A stretch of DNA of 64,000 nt, from NCBI GenBank assembly GCA_963970005.1, contig CAXAMN010021113.1:260553-324552 (forward strand). Reading direction: 5' to 3'. Origin of the DNA: Durusdinium trenchii. Lineage: Eukaryota > Sar > Dinophyceae > Suessiales > Symbiodiniaceae. Both the position numbers and the translations under genes were made by a program. The notes beneath the pieces were generated by a model. That model ran no database searches and had not been told where the DNA came from. It saw nothing but the letters and a program-made list of their open reading frames with translations. Below, piece by piece: positions 55,730 to 64,000 of this stretch. Every line of letters begins with the position of its first letter. The first letter of the stretch is position 1.

Positions 55730-56640
55730 GTGATGAACAAGCAGGCCATCACAATGACGAGCATGCAGAGTCTGCTCGAGGAATTGGTCGACTTGACCAG
55801 AGATCCAACGGCAGTGGTCAGGTTCAAATCCCTGAAGGCCAGCGATCAGGACTCAGCACAGCTGAAAGTCCTTCCGTGGATGCTCCAGATCACCACAGGC
55901 TGTACGAGGTCTTGCAGATGCTCTCGATGTCAGGGGTGTGGAGCCCAATTGTGGGAAGGCTCCGTCCACACACAGTGAGGGAGAATCGCCTGGCAGCCAA
56001 TTTGGCGAAGGCATCCTCTGGCCAATCGAGAAGGAGACAATCATGGGTGGTTGATGGCCGTACGGTTGAGCAACACCGGCAATGACTGCTATCAGAACTC
56101 AGCCTTGCTTGCTATGTTTTGGGCGCTACTTCAACTTCGGTGATTTGCAGATTTGTTTAGCTCTGAAAGTATGTGGGTCAGCCTGAAAGATCTGCCCACA
56201 CTTGGAGTCTTTCTTCGTTCATGGGGAAGTGAACAACATGACTTACATGAGTTTTTGAGCAGGTTTCTTCAAAGGATCCAGCCCCGTTGTGTGAATAGCT
56301 CTTGGAGGCGAATTGCACAGGAAAAGGGCATGATCTCCCCAAAGGATCAAGGGTCACCTTACAATCCGCCTACGCTCAGTGCACCAGTCAACACTGAAAA
56401 AATAGAGCTTCAACATCTGGTTGACTCCTGGACGGAATACATGGGCATGCAGACCACCTTCACAGCATGCAGCCGCCTTGCGTGTTTGCACATCGATCGT
56501 TTTGCCCTGGACCACCAAGGCCGCCCTTCCAAGCGGGAGTGGGACCTAGAAATCAATCCAACGGTCTGGCTCCCAATTCAGGCTGAGGAAGAATTGGGCT
56601 TCACACACAAGCCTTTACTGTAGTTGCTGCAGTAGCTCAC
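55730..56640 (+). pseudogene. LINE ubiquitin-specific-protease-like domain, first part
   Basis: After a lead (SLLEELVDLTRDPTAVVRFK; YEVLQMLSMSGVWSPIVGRL) the frame reads LSNTGNDCYQNSALLAMFWA, matching the Cys box of peptidase family C19 (GNxCYxNSxLQ-like); the catalytic Cys codon is 56087-56089. A TGA at 56141-56143 interrupts the frame. Then comes GSEQHDLHEFLSRFLQRI, matching the second conserved box (QxDAxEFL), and CLHIDRFALDHQGRPSK, matching the beta strand usually read as LRF. The order and spacing agree with USP enzymes, which cut ubiquitin from proteins. The His box lies in the next segment. Confidence 0.7.
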
Positions 56641-57258
56641 CAGGGAAGAGACGCTGCAGGGCATCTTCAGGCTGTTGGCCTCTCTGCTCAGGGATGGCTG
56701 ATGTTCAATGACCTCCAGGAAGCCCAGGTCATGGGGTCCACACCACCCAGGACTTCAGAATGGATCTTTGTTTGGCTTGCCAGAGATGACTCTGTTGAAT
56801 TGGGGCTCAATCGATTCGGCCTCACAGGTGCAGATCTCTTTGCCAGGACCTTGGACACTTTGTATGAGCAGCGTCAAATGAAGATGGAAAAATACCCGGA
56901 GCAGGTCCTTGAAAGGCTTCGGTCCTTCTGCAGCATGTGCGGCAAGCTCGTGGTCTCGCATGATGCTCTGAAGAGGCACGCTCAGCTGAGGCACTCTGAG
57001 CTTGGGCAGGTCATCGAAGTTGACCAATTCATGCAAGAGAATCGTGATTGTGCAAACTTGCCATGTCATGGGTGCGGAGCATGTCAAATTCTTTCGTACA
57101 GGCCGCTCCAAATGTTTCGTTTTTGCCATGTCGAACTCAATGTTCGACTGGGAGTGGAGCACACCAACGTGTTTCAAGTGCAGCAGAGCAGGCTGTTTGA
57201 AACTGGCCGCTCGGTGACAGAAGAGCTCAAAGCACTTGGATCCATGGCAATCTTGTGA
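56610..57258 (+). pseudogene. USP-like His box and final C2H2 finger of the LINE
   Basis: In a new frame the segment begins FTVVAAVAHQGRDAAGHLQA (catalytic His codon 56662-56664) and continues GWLMFNDLQEAQ. USP enzymes have GHYxAY...WxxFDDxxV here; GHL and FND match, with Asn/Asp available as the third active-site residue. The start of the frame overlaps the previous one at 56610-56623. A C2H2 finger follows (CSMCGKLVVSHDALKRHAQL, residues 77-98 of the frame from 56701), then a Cys-containing tail and a TGA at 57256. Confidence 0.7.
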
Positions 57259-57627
57259 TCTTCTCTCCTTAGGTGCCTGTGTTCTCCGTGGTTTGTTCCA
57301 TGATGTTGAACCAGCCCTGTTTGACTAACTTGAGTTCTCCTGGCCCGCCAGACTGTGAACCAGTTAGAACTATGGTCCTATGAGCCCTCTCAATGAAGAT
57401 TGAGCTCTAGGTGGCACGAACCGAGCATCACTTCAGTTCCGCCATAGAGGCTTTTGGAACTGCAGGTCGTCTTTTTGAAATGGCTCTGATTGAGCAATGG
57501 TCCTGAAGGACTTCTGTGCACCCCGGTGCTGTGACTGACTTGTAAAGTCAGCCAAGGAGTAAACACTCTCCTTGAGCCCCGCTTTTGCGAGACGCCTCGT
57601 GAGCGCCCGAAACTGAAACTGAAAAAC
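57259..57627 (+). other. LINE 3' untranslated region
   Basis: There is no open frame. Two short hairpins are visible (tgacttgtaaagtca; ggagtaaacactctcc). The region ends aaactgaaactgaaaaa, directly before (CTAT)n, as expected for a LINE tail. Confidence 0.6.
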
Positions 57628-57676
57628 TATCTATCTATCTATCGATCCATTTATCTTTCTATCTTTCTATCTGGCT
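57628..57676. repeat. (CTAT)n microsatellite after the LINE
   Basis: CTAT units with ATCG, CATT and CTTT variants. The same repeat precedes the LINE at 50396-50412, so it may be target sequence or an element tail. Confidence 0.85.
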
Positions 57677-57683
57677 ATCTGCA

Positions 57684-58197
57684 GTTCAACATCCACAAAG
57701 TACTACACCTGCCGCGAAATCTGCACTTCAAGGTCCACAAAGTCTCGCGCCTGCCACGAAATCTGCACTCCAAGGCCCACAAAGTCCTGCACCTGCCACC
57801 AGCTCTACACTTCCACATCCACAAAGTCCTGCATCTGCCACAAAATCTGCACTTCAAGGTCCACAAAGTCCTGCGCCTGCCACGAAATCTGCACTCCAAG
57901 GGCCACAAAGTACTACACCTGCCACGAAATCTGCACTTCAAGGTCCACAAAAAGTCCTGCGCCTGCCATGAAATCTGCACTCCAAGGCCCACAAAGTCCT
58001 GCACCTGCGCCTACCACGAAATCTGCACTCCAAGGGCCACAAAGTACTACACTGCCACGAAATCTGCACTTCAAAGTCCACAAAAAGTCCTGCGCCTGCC
58101 ACGAAATCTGCACTCCAAGGCCCACAAAGTCCTGCACCTGCCACCAACTCTGCACTTCCACATCCGCAAAGTCCTGCACCTGCCACGGAACACGAAA
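57684..58197 (+). repeat. 42-bp satellite array, about 12 copies
   Basis: The unit contains ccacaaagtcctgcgcctgc and cacgaaatctgcactccaag with a period of 42 bp. Because 42 is a multiple of three, reverse frames stay open and give an artefactual 14-residue Cys/Arg/Trp-rich repeat. Decayed copies lie at 50290 and, inverted, at 27130. Confidence 0.9.
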
Positions 58198-58244
58198 AAA
58201 AACAACATTAAGTCGCGGCCCCTTGTCCTACGTACCTTAAACAA

Positions 58245-59040
58245 TTGGAAAGTTTGGTCCAGCGCGATTTTCCTCACCCAGACCATCCATGGAGTATATG
58301 CCGCCCCATGGACCACCCCAGGCTTTTCCTCGGTCAAGGTGTGCCACAAATAGGTGCCCCACCTCGGGCAACCCCAACGAACGAACGTGAAGATCTCACC
58401 GGATGTGGCACCGTGGTACCCCCCCCTGCTGAGGGGGATCCACTGGCGCTGTCCACTCCATTGGGGGAAACGACTGCGACATAGTGCGACCAGTACAGCC
58501 GCTGTGTCGAACACATGAGTCGCGGAGAGGAGGGTGGCAGTGGATCCCTACCGAGCTTATGTTCGGCATCGTGGAGACAACTTGGTGGAATGACTGTACA
58601 ATCCGTATGGAAATGGAACGTTTGGCATTCCACAGCGACCTGGTGCATACAGGAAAGCAGAGATTTAGAGTCACTCAGCTGGTGGGAATTGGTGGGTAAA
58701 GGGAGCTGCACCCTGTGCTTCACTTGGTGGGTCGAGACTGAGCGTGATAAACACGAGTCAGACAGAGCGGTTGTTTTGTTTCGACCGACGCACGAAGTTC
58801 GATCGACTAGTCCTGGAAGAAGTGCCACTGTACCAGGAATCTACGAGTCTCCTCGTGATGCACAGCTTGCGTTCCCACCCCCTTTGCGCCAAGTCATGTC
58901 TCGTTTTCGCCAAAAGGATGTCTCTGTCTCGCAGCCTGTCAGGAGTGAGCCGGCTCACGAAAACCGGCCCATCCCACCTCAGAATGAAGCACCTGACCGA
59001 AAAGGATTATGTTGGAGCCCTTTTTCAGATCCTATAGACT
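58245..59040 (+). pseudogene. Degenerate or intron-split coding block, unknown protein
   Basis: Three adjoining segments look coding. The first is GVPQIGAPPRATPTNERED and CGTVVPPPAEGDPLALSTPL in one frame up to a TAG at 58482. Then ELMFGIVETTWWNDCTIRME and LAFHSDLVHTGKQRFRVTQL lie in another frame. Finally, back in the first frame, come SDRAVVLFRPTHEVRST and RDAQLAFPPPLRQVMSRFRQ. A 55-base segment starting GTGGGA near 58682 and ending GAG near 58736 could be an intron. Alternatively it is a decayed transposon gene. No domain is recognised. Confidence 0.4.
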
Positions 59041-59054
59041 TAAGAGTGACCTGG

Positions 59055-59145
59055 TTCTTCAAAGTGACCTTTTGATAACCTGGTTTGAGGTCACTTAAGC
59101 CTCCTAAGGGTCACTTAGGAAAAAACAAAAGGTCACTTTGAAGAA
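59055..59145. mobile_element. MITE-like hairpin, TTCTTCAAAGTGACC family
   Basis: Perfect 19-bp inverted ends (ttcttcaaagtgacctttt / aaaaggtcactttgaagaa) with an inner inverted pair around aggtcacttaag and cttaggaaa. A solo arm is at 1423 and a related piece at 15.7 kb. Confidence 0.8.
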
Positions 59146-60883
59146 GCTGGTATATAAGTCTTTTGCGGAGGGGATGGATGTCACACTACACAGGTCTTGA
59201 GGTCTTGGATATTCTTCCTCCAGCGCCCGTTTAAGGGCTGGAATTTGTCCGGGCTGACGGGCCCCACGTCTTCTTCAACCAAAACACCTGGGGTCTCAAC
59301 CCCAGGTCTCTGGTGCGCTGATCGACTTCTCCGCTCCCTAAAAACATCGGGGGATCATGGAAATGTGTGGGATACTCCCACAAACTAAGATATAGAACCT
59401 GAGAATTGACCCGTGGAAGACGATTTTCCTCTACAACCCAGTAGTTTGGGGGTTCCATGTTAATCTGAAGGGGAATATGCGGTCGACAAGTCGGATGACC
59501 CTTTTCAATCAATCCGGTCTGACCACTCCCAGCTGGTGAACTCCCTCCCTCCCTCACTCCCTCTGAACAGACACCACAAACTTTCTACACTCCCTGGAAT
59601 CATCGAAGTGACGTGGATGGTATCGCGCTGAAGACTCAGATGACCATGAAATCCAGCTACCAAACAGGTCGTGTTCACTGTTCACCACGTCGATTCCGAG
59701 AACAAGTAAACGACCATTTGGCACATTCCCAGGCATCCTGCGTGCGTTTGTGTCCTGTTTCTGACAGGCCATGAAACTGGATGCGCTCTTCACGAGTTTC
59801 CAGGTGCCTCGGGGATTTGATGATCCCTTCAAACTGAAACGCATGGCAAGGGGGGCTGGAAGAGGGGACTTGTTAGCACAAAGGCTAGGGTGAGCTAGGG
59901 TGAATATATGTCGAAGTCAGATACGGATGAATGTGAGAAGCACCTGGACTCTCAAAGTACTTCAGAAAATGGGTGTAAGTACCAGTTCTTTAATGTTTTT
60001 ACTTTTTTTGTTTGTGGACCATGTCCAATTTTCTATGGTAATATAGTTTACTTTGGAGGCTCGTTGGGTCTCACTCTGCACTTCTTTCTGTAGAAATGGA
60101 CATGGAAAGCAATATCCTCATAGCCTTCAGCCTTCAGCCAGGGAGCTTGGTCACCTGCGTCCCTTTTTGAAGTGAGGCGGATTAGAGTAGTAAGCTGCTG
60201 GTTTGCCAGGAGGTTTGAAAACGACGTCCCCGAACTGGTCAATGCTATTCGACCCAGAAAGGTGACGTATGACTCGTTTCCCCGAACTGGTCACCAGGCT
60301 ACTTGCTCAACATGTCGACGAACGTGAGATACGCATACCTGGCCATATTTGGGGGGGTGTCCTATTAACATGAAACAGCCGGTCAGTTCTCACTATGTTT
60401 TCAGATGTCGGCCTGCAACTGAACCATCCTTCTGTCACCGAGAAGAGGCTATACCCAAGGTATACCGGCTTTGGGCGCAGGGATGAACAGTGCTGACACT
60501 GTCTCAAGGGGGTGTGGAGTCCCCTGGTGGCACGCCATGAAACTTCACCGTTGGAGCGATTGATCACCGATCAACTAATGGAATCTGCCTGAATCTGCAG
60601 GGATTTGACTTCACAGTCATTTTGGACAGTTATTCACACAAACCTGGAACCTGGGTGTCGAAACCTGGGTTTCCATGGCAAAATCTGGACTTCCGGTGCC
60701 TGTAAACCATCCTTTACCCTGTCGGGCTCCAACCCCAGGGTTTCTATCGTTCCAGACCCAGGGATGTCCAATGGATGTTGTCCAGTCAGAGTGATCCAAC
60801 CCAGTCGTCGGTTTGACACCCGTTGACGGGGTGGCGACATGAATCTGTCAGACCGTCTGACATCTGTCTGGTCTCGTATGAAG
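59146..60883. other. Non-coding stretch
   Basis: No exon is supported. At 59956-60040 there is a diverged member of the caaagtac...agaaaatggg repeat also seen near 4.33, 6.93, 9.70 and 13.02 kb. Confidence 0.35.
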
Positions 60884-60952
60884 CGTGTCCTTGAAGAGCG
60901 GGCGCGAGCGGACACGCGGGGTGGGCTGGCTCGAGAGAAGACCACCGCGAAG
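60884..60952 (+). CDS. Candidate exon, unknown gene (23 codons)
   Basis: After an AG (ctcgtatgaag|) the frame encodes RVLEERARADTRGGLAREK and ends TTAK before GATGAA. A GA donor leaves phase 0, which matches the phase-0 start of the exon at 61060. The pair gives a coherent basic helical protein, so a GA-AG intron of 107 bases is proposed. Confidence 0.45.
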
Positions 60953-61059
60953 GATGAAAGCAAGACACCATTCAATCAATTTTGTCAATCCCCTTCAGGA
61001 CCAGCTGCTTTTTCAACCAATCCGGTGGTCCAATGGCTGTCTTCGAAATTATGCCATAG

Positions 61060-61144
61060 GTCGCTGTGGCACAAGAAGCCAAGAACTTGCAGAAGTTCTT
61101 GGATGACATGGAGGCGCCGGAGAAGCCGCCGAGACGCAAGACCG
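61060..61144 (+). CDS. Candidate exon, unknown gene (28 codons)
   Basis: The acceptor (attatgccatag|) follows a fair pyrimidine tract. The frame encodes VAVAQEAKNLQKFLDDMEAP then EKPPRRKT and reaches a donor (ACCG|GTTTGA). The frame stays open for 160 more bases, so the exon may be longer. The peptide is a charged helix with a basic end. Confidence 0.55.
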
Positions 61145-61330
61145 GTTTGAATCTTCCATTTGGTTTCCAGACTTGTCCAGGTTGGGTGGCTGGGTGGCGA
61201 GTCTTTCGCCCTTCTCCACTCTCATTTCGGGTCGACTACAAACATCGACAAACCACGGCAAATCATGGAACTGGCAGAATGGTTTTGTACCCAGAGATTT
61301 TGTGACGGGCAACTGGGGTTCCCTGTTTGG

Positions 61331-61384
61331 CTGGGGTTCCCAATAGACCCTGTTTGGCTGGGGTTCCCAATAGACCCTGTTTGT
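61331..61384. repeat. 27-bp tandem duplication
   Basis: Two near-identical copies of a unit starting ctggggttcccaatagaccc, preceded by a shortened copy at 61313. Confidence 0.85.
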
Positions 61385-61851
61385 ATGGCCTAGAAGGGTG
61401 TCCAAGGGATTCCAAGGGTGTCCAAGGGTCCACTCTCCATCCTGGTTCTCGGTCGAGAACTGGGGGGTTCTTGAAATCATTCAAATGCCTTTGATGGTGA
61501 AGCATTGCTTCGAGGCAGTGTAGGTTAAGGATTCGGCATGGACCTTGGGTCGGAGGCTTATTGAGTCAATGTATCAGTGATCTACATCCTCAGAAATCCC
61601 CCAGCTAGCAGGTGTTTCTTTCTGGATGCGGGTCCGGCACATGCTGGGCTTCAGGTATTAGTCGGTATAGTCTAATCTTTGAAACATTGTTGTAGTTTTC
61701 GCAAGTAACCTAGAACATCGCGCATGACTCATGACATCTCATGACTCTATGAATACAGGGTCCTTATACCACCATATTGTACCACGACCCGAGGAGCTGT
61801 GCGCGCCCAAGACCACGCTGAGCCGCTGTGTTGTTTTCGCCCGCCGGCGAG

Positions 61852-61923
61852 GTCTTCAAGAGCAGTTTCGATGCCCTGAAGCGCTCGGGCCACAGCTGGG
61901 GCACCCGGCACCCACGGCTTTGC
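61852..61923 (+). CDS. Candidate exon, unknown gene (24 codons)
   Basis: The acceptor (gttttcgcccgccggcgag|) and a strong donor (TGC|GTGAGG) enclose exactly 24 codons, phase 0 to phase 0: VFKSSFDALKRSGHSWGTRH then PRLC. It may follow the exons at 60884 and 61060 in the same gene. Confidence 0.5.
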
Positions 61924-62150
61924 GTGAGGAAGCGGCACACGGAAGCACGTGCAGAAGAAGCGGCACACGGAAGAGACATGGTGTGGACATTGGGGGTGGC
62001 CACGGGGGTCGGTGGCAGCGGTTCGGACCTGAGAAGGATGGCCTCCTGGGAAGGTTTGGCCCAAGACTTGATTGGTGTGGCCTCCGGCACCTGAAAGTTT
62101 CAATACGGTAAAGAATGCAGAATCAAGAAGCCTCGTTTGGAACAGTCAAT

Positions 62151-62248
62151 CCCTACAAGTCCACTCTGACCCAGTAAAACCTGCCTGCCTTTTACCTTAA
62201 GTACGGTTTTTGTATGACCAACTCCAGTAAAATGAGCTCATTGTAGGG
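62151..62248. mobile_element. MITE-like element, CCCTACAAGTC family, second copy
   Basis: It starts ccctacaagtc, contains tgtatgaccaactccagtaa and ends ttgtaggg, with AAT on both flanks. It is closely related to 20700-20803. The core also occurs inverted near 23640-23714. Confidence 0.75.
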
Positions 62249-62349
62249 AATGGTTATGGCCGAGCACGAATGCCCAGTCTGCGCCCCTCCCTTCCACACA
62301 TCACGTCCGACTTGCCTCAGCTCGTAACCCACCCCACCCGTTCCCACAG

Positions 62350-62408
62350 CTGGAGGCAACTTGCCCGAAAACCTCATCAAGCAATGGGACACACTCTATG
62401 ACGCCAAG
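62350..62408 (+). CDS. Possible short exon (low confidence)
   Basis: A very good acceptor (ccacccgttcccacag|) opens GGNLPENLIKQWDTLYDAK and ends at AAG|GTGCCA. A second plus frame and a minus frame are open over the same bases, so frame and strand are not settled. Confidence 0.35.
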
Positions 62409-62561
62409 GTGCCAATCCGTCGAGACGTCTCCGCGGGCTTGGGCGGCCCGTGTATCCGTCAGGGGGTTGGTCCAGTCCATAGCGGCTATTGTGAAGCGCG
62501 CCACTTGAGACTTGGGATCGTGGGATGATGATCGTAGTCGTTTGAAGCATCATCACCCCAC

Positions 62562-62698
62562 CTTCCGCAAGCGCTGAGGCTCAGACGCCTCACACCTCCG
62601 CGAGTTGGGGTCTTCCATGGAGATGCGGAGGTCAAACATCTCCATGACTTCCACCATGGTCGACACAGGTTCGAGGTACACGGTGGCTTCTTGGACTC
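62562..62698 (-). CDS. Candidate internal exon, unknown gene (45 codons)
   Basis: On the minus strand the acceptor (tgtatccaacag|) and donor (CGGAAG|GTGGGG) enclose two split-codon bases and 45 codons: VQEATVYLEPVSTMVEVMEM, FDLRISMEDPNSRRCEASEP, then QRLRK. The hydrophobic/acidic alternation suggests a folded domain. This frame is shorter than other open frames at the site but has both splice signals. Function is unknown. Confidence 0.65.
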
Positions 62699-63740
62699 CT
62701 GTTGGATACATTTGCCTAGGGAGCGGTCTTTAGCGCAGGCGCCAAAGAGGCAGGCGCGTGAGCAAAGCAGGGTTCTTGCAGGGCAAAACCAGAGCTGGCT
62801 GTGAGGAGCGGGGAGGAGCTGGCTGGAGCCAGCTGGCACCTCCCCCACCAAGGCCCCATGGTTTGACATCCCGAAACATCGAGGAATCTGTTCAGAACAG
62901 ATCCGGGGTCTAGCCCAAAAGGCCCAGGTGCCATGACACACTGCCATAAGACTGAGTTGGTGCCGACTCAGTTCATTTCCCCAGACGCTCCGTGTGTTTC
63001 GCGCCCTCAAACCCGGTCCCTCCTGATTGGATCGACCGGAACCAAAACCCCTGACCCGAGGATTCGGGACCCATCTCCAAAGGATTCCGGGCTCAACGGG
63101 TCGTGTTTCTGTCCTTTTTCCCATTCGGCCTCCACCGCTTCGGTTCGGTACGACTGGAGGTGTAGAGGGTTTTGTTTTGTTTTGTTTCGTTTGATTCTCA
63201 GAGGCCCAGCGGTTTTCGACGTCCGAATCCGCCTGTGGCCTGTTTGGCCCGCCCGCGGTCGAAGGACCGGGACGACGCGAAGTCGTGAGGATCGGCTGGA
63301 GAAAGTGCATGACTACACCATGAAATGCCAGAACATGGAGGAGGAGAGTCGAAACGAAAGGTTTGGCATTTGATTAAGGTATAATTGCATTTGATTTGGG
63401 GGGCCTTACTTCCACCCAACCACATGTCCATCCAAGTCCCCCGTCATCCACCCACCACCCCCCAGCAGCAGCCGCGGCTTGGCAGCCACTGCCACTGTGA
63501 CGATCCTGCGGCTCGGTTGTATGGGTGATGGGAGGAAGTGGTTTAGAGTTGTTTGTGGTTCACATTTTAAATTTTGAAAGTTTTGAAAGGCCAAGTGGCC
63601 AAATAAAAAGAAACAAATCATCATTGCCAACTTGGGCATCGAGTCAAAACTGCGGTCGGGTCGATGCCACTGGCACCTTTTCCTTTCAACCACGTGGGTA
63701 ATAGTCGCCATGCACTAATTAGTGTCAGGTGCACTGTGGT
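62699..63740. other. Non-coding stretch
   Basis: A long minus-strand open frame across 62486-63310 has arginine/serine/proline composition without domain or consistent splice signals, and is not called. A gttttgttttgtttcgttt-type run lies at 63170-63190. Confidence 0.35.
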
Positions 63741-63756
63741 AACTATTTGAAGCACT

Positions 63757-64000
63757 CAAAGAGTGCACAGACAGGGTAACTCAGCACACAAAGAGTGCAC
63801 AGACAGGGTAACTAGCTTACAGCACACAGAGAGTGCACAGACAGGGTATATAACTAGCTTACAGCACACACATGAGGTGCACAGATAGGGTAACTAACTA
63901 CAGCACAAAGAGAGTGCACAGACAGGGTAACTAGCTTACAGCACAGAAAGAGTGCACAGACAGGGTAGCTATCTATAGCACACAAAGAGCACAGACAGGG
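63757..64000. repeat. Tandem array, about 38-44 bp unit, cut by the window end
   Basis: Seven units of agtgcacagacagggtaact followed by agcttacagcacaca-type spacers of varying length continue to the last base. Confidence 0.9.

Larger units (their letters stand above)
50413..57627 (+). mobile_element. APE-type LINE with zinc-finger array and USP-like domain
   Basis: About 7.2 kb between two (CTAT)n tracts carries, in order, an APE-type endonuclease, a LINE reverse transcriptase, a C2H2 zinc-finger array, a helical region, a ubiquitin-specific-protease-like domain and a last zinc finger. Reading passes through at least nine frame changes and a few stops, so this copy is decayed. Ends are inferred: the 5' end is placed after (CTAT)n at 50412 and the 3' end before (CTAT)n at 57628, following aaactgaaactgaaaaa. 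The clade cannot be set by eye. An accessory protease of another class (Ulp1/OTU type) is known in some LINEs, which makes a USP-like module plausible. Confidence 0.85.

Noticed and set aside
57675..58186. Several reverse-strand frames with a Cys/Arg/Trp repeat of 14 residues
   Set aside because: They follow from the 42-bp satellite whose period is a multiple of three.
62486..63310. 274-codon minus-strand frame
   Set aside because: Long but without domain, with arginine/proline/serine bias, and the convincing exon at 62562-62698 uses a different frame on the same strand.
1..64000. CRISPR array, bacterial operon or phage
   Set aside because: Tandem repeats here lack regular unique spacers, and no cas, phage or bacterial gene or ribosome binding site is present.
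1..64000. Dinoflagellate spliced-leader gene or tandem gene array
   Set aside because: The 22-base spliced-leader core was not found by eye on either strand; a computed search would be needed to exclude diverged relics.

Overview
This window reads as nuclear DNA of a eukaryote, most likely a dinoflagellate of the Symbiodinium type. That assignment is an inference. It rests on very sparse coding sequence, short exon-like islands bounded by GT, GC or GA donors, dense small inverted-repeat elements, a frameshifted Ty1/copia element with unusual Gag fingers, and a very large degenerate LINE. There are no bacterial operons, ribosome binding sites, CRISPR arrays or rRNA genes, and the dinoflagellate spliced-leader sequence was not seen.

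Layout. From 1 to 38.4 kb the DNA is mostly non-coding, packed with MITE-like hairpins, minisatellites and microsatellites. Candidate exons of 60-200 bp are scattered through it: a plus-strand run at 0.7-6.3 kb, a minus-strand run at 7-12 kb, then mainly plus-strand islands from 14.5 to 31 kb. None belongs to a gene I can name; one minus-strand exon near 33.6 kb resembles the start of the transmembrane part of a pentameric ligand-gated channel. From 38,469 to 47,180 lies a structurally complete Ty1/copia retrotransposon on the minus strand. It has 198-bp TG...CA LTRs, a half-tRNA-type primer binding site, a purine tract, and Gag, protease, integrase, reverse transcriptase and RNase H in copia order, but many frameshifts. 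From about 50.4 to 57.6 kb lies a plus-strand non-LTR retrotransposon with an APE-type endonuclease, a reverse transcriptase with an intact YADD box, an array of C2H2 zinc fingers, a helical region, and a domain with the Cys, QxD-like and His boxes of a ubiquitin-specific protease. It is flanked by (CTAT)n and by a 42-bp satellite. From 57.7 to 64 kb there are that satellite, a degenerate coding block, more candidate exons on both strands, and a tandem array that runs off the window end.

The two retroelements carry nearly all the recognisable protein domains. Both are broken in this copy. The most notable content is accessory: a deubiquitinase-like module in a LINE, and in the copia element a CCCH plus CCHC Gag, an acidic insertion inside the integrase core, and a membrane-anchored C-terminal extension after RNase H. 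Exon calls rest on reading frame, composition and splice signals seen by eye, and should be treated as candidates.
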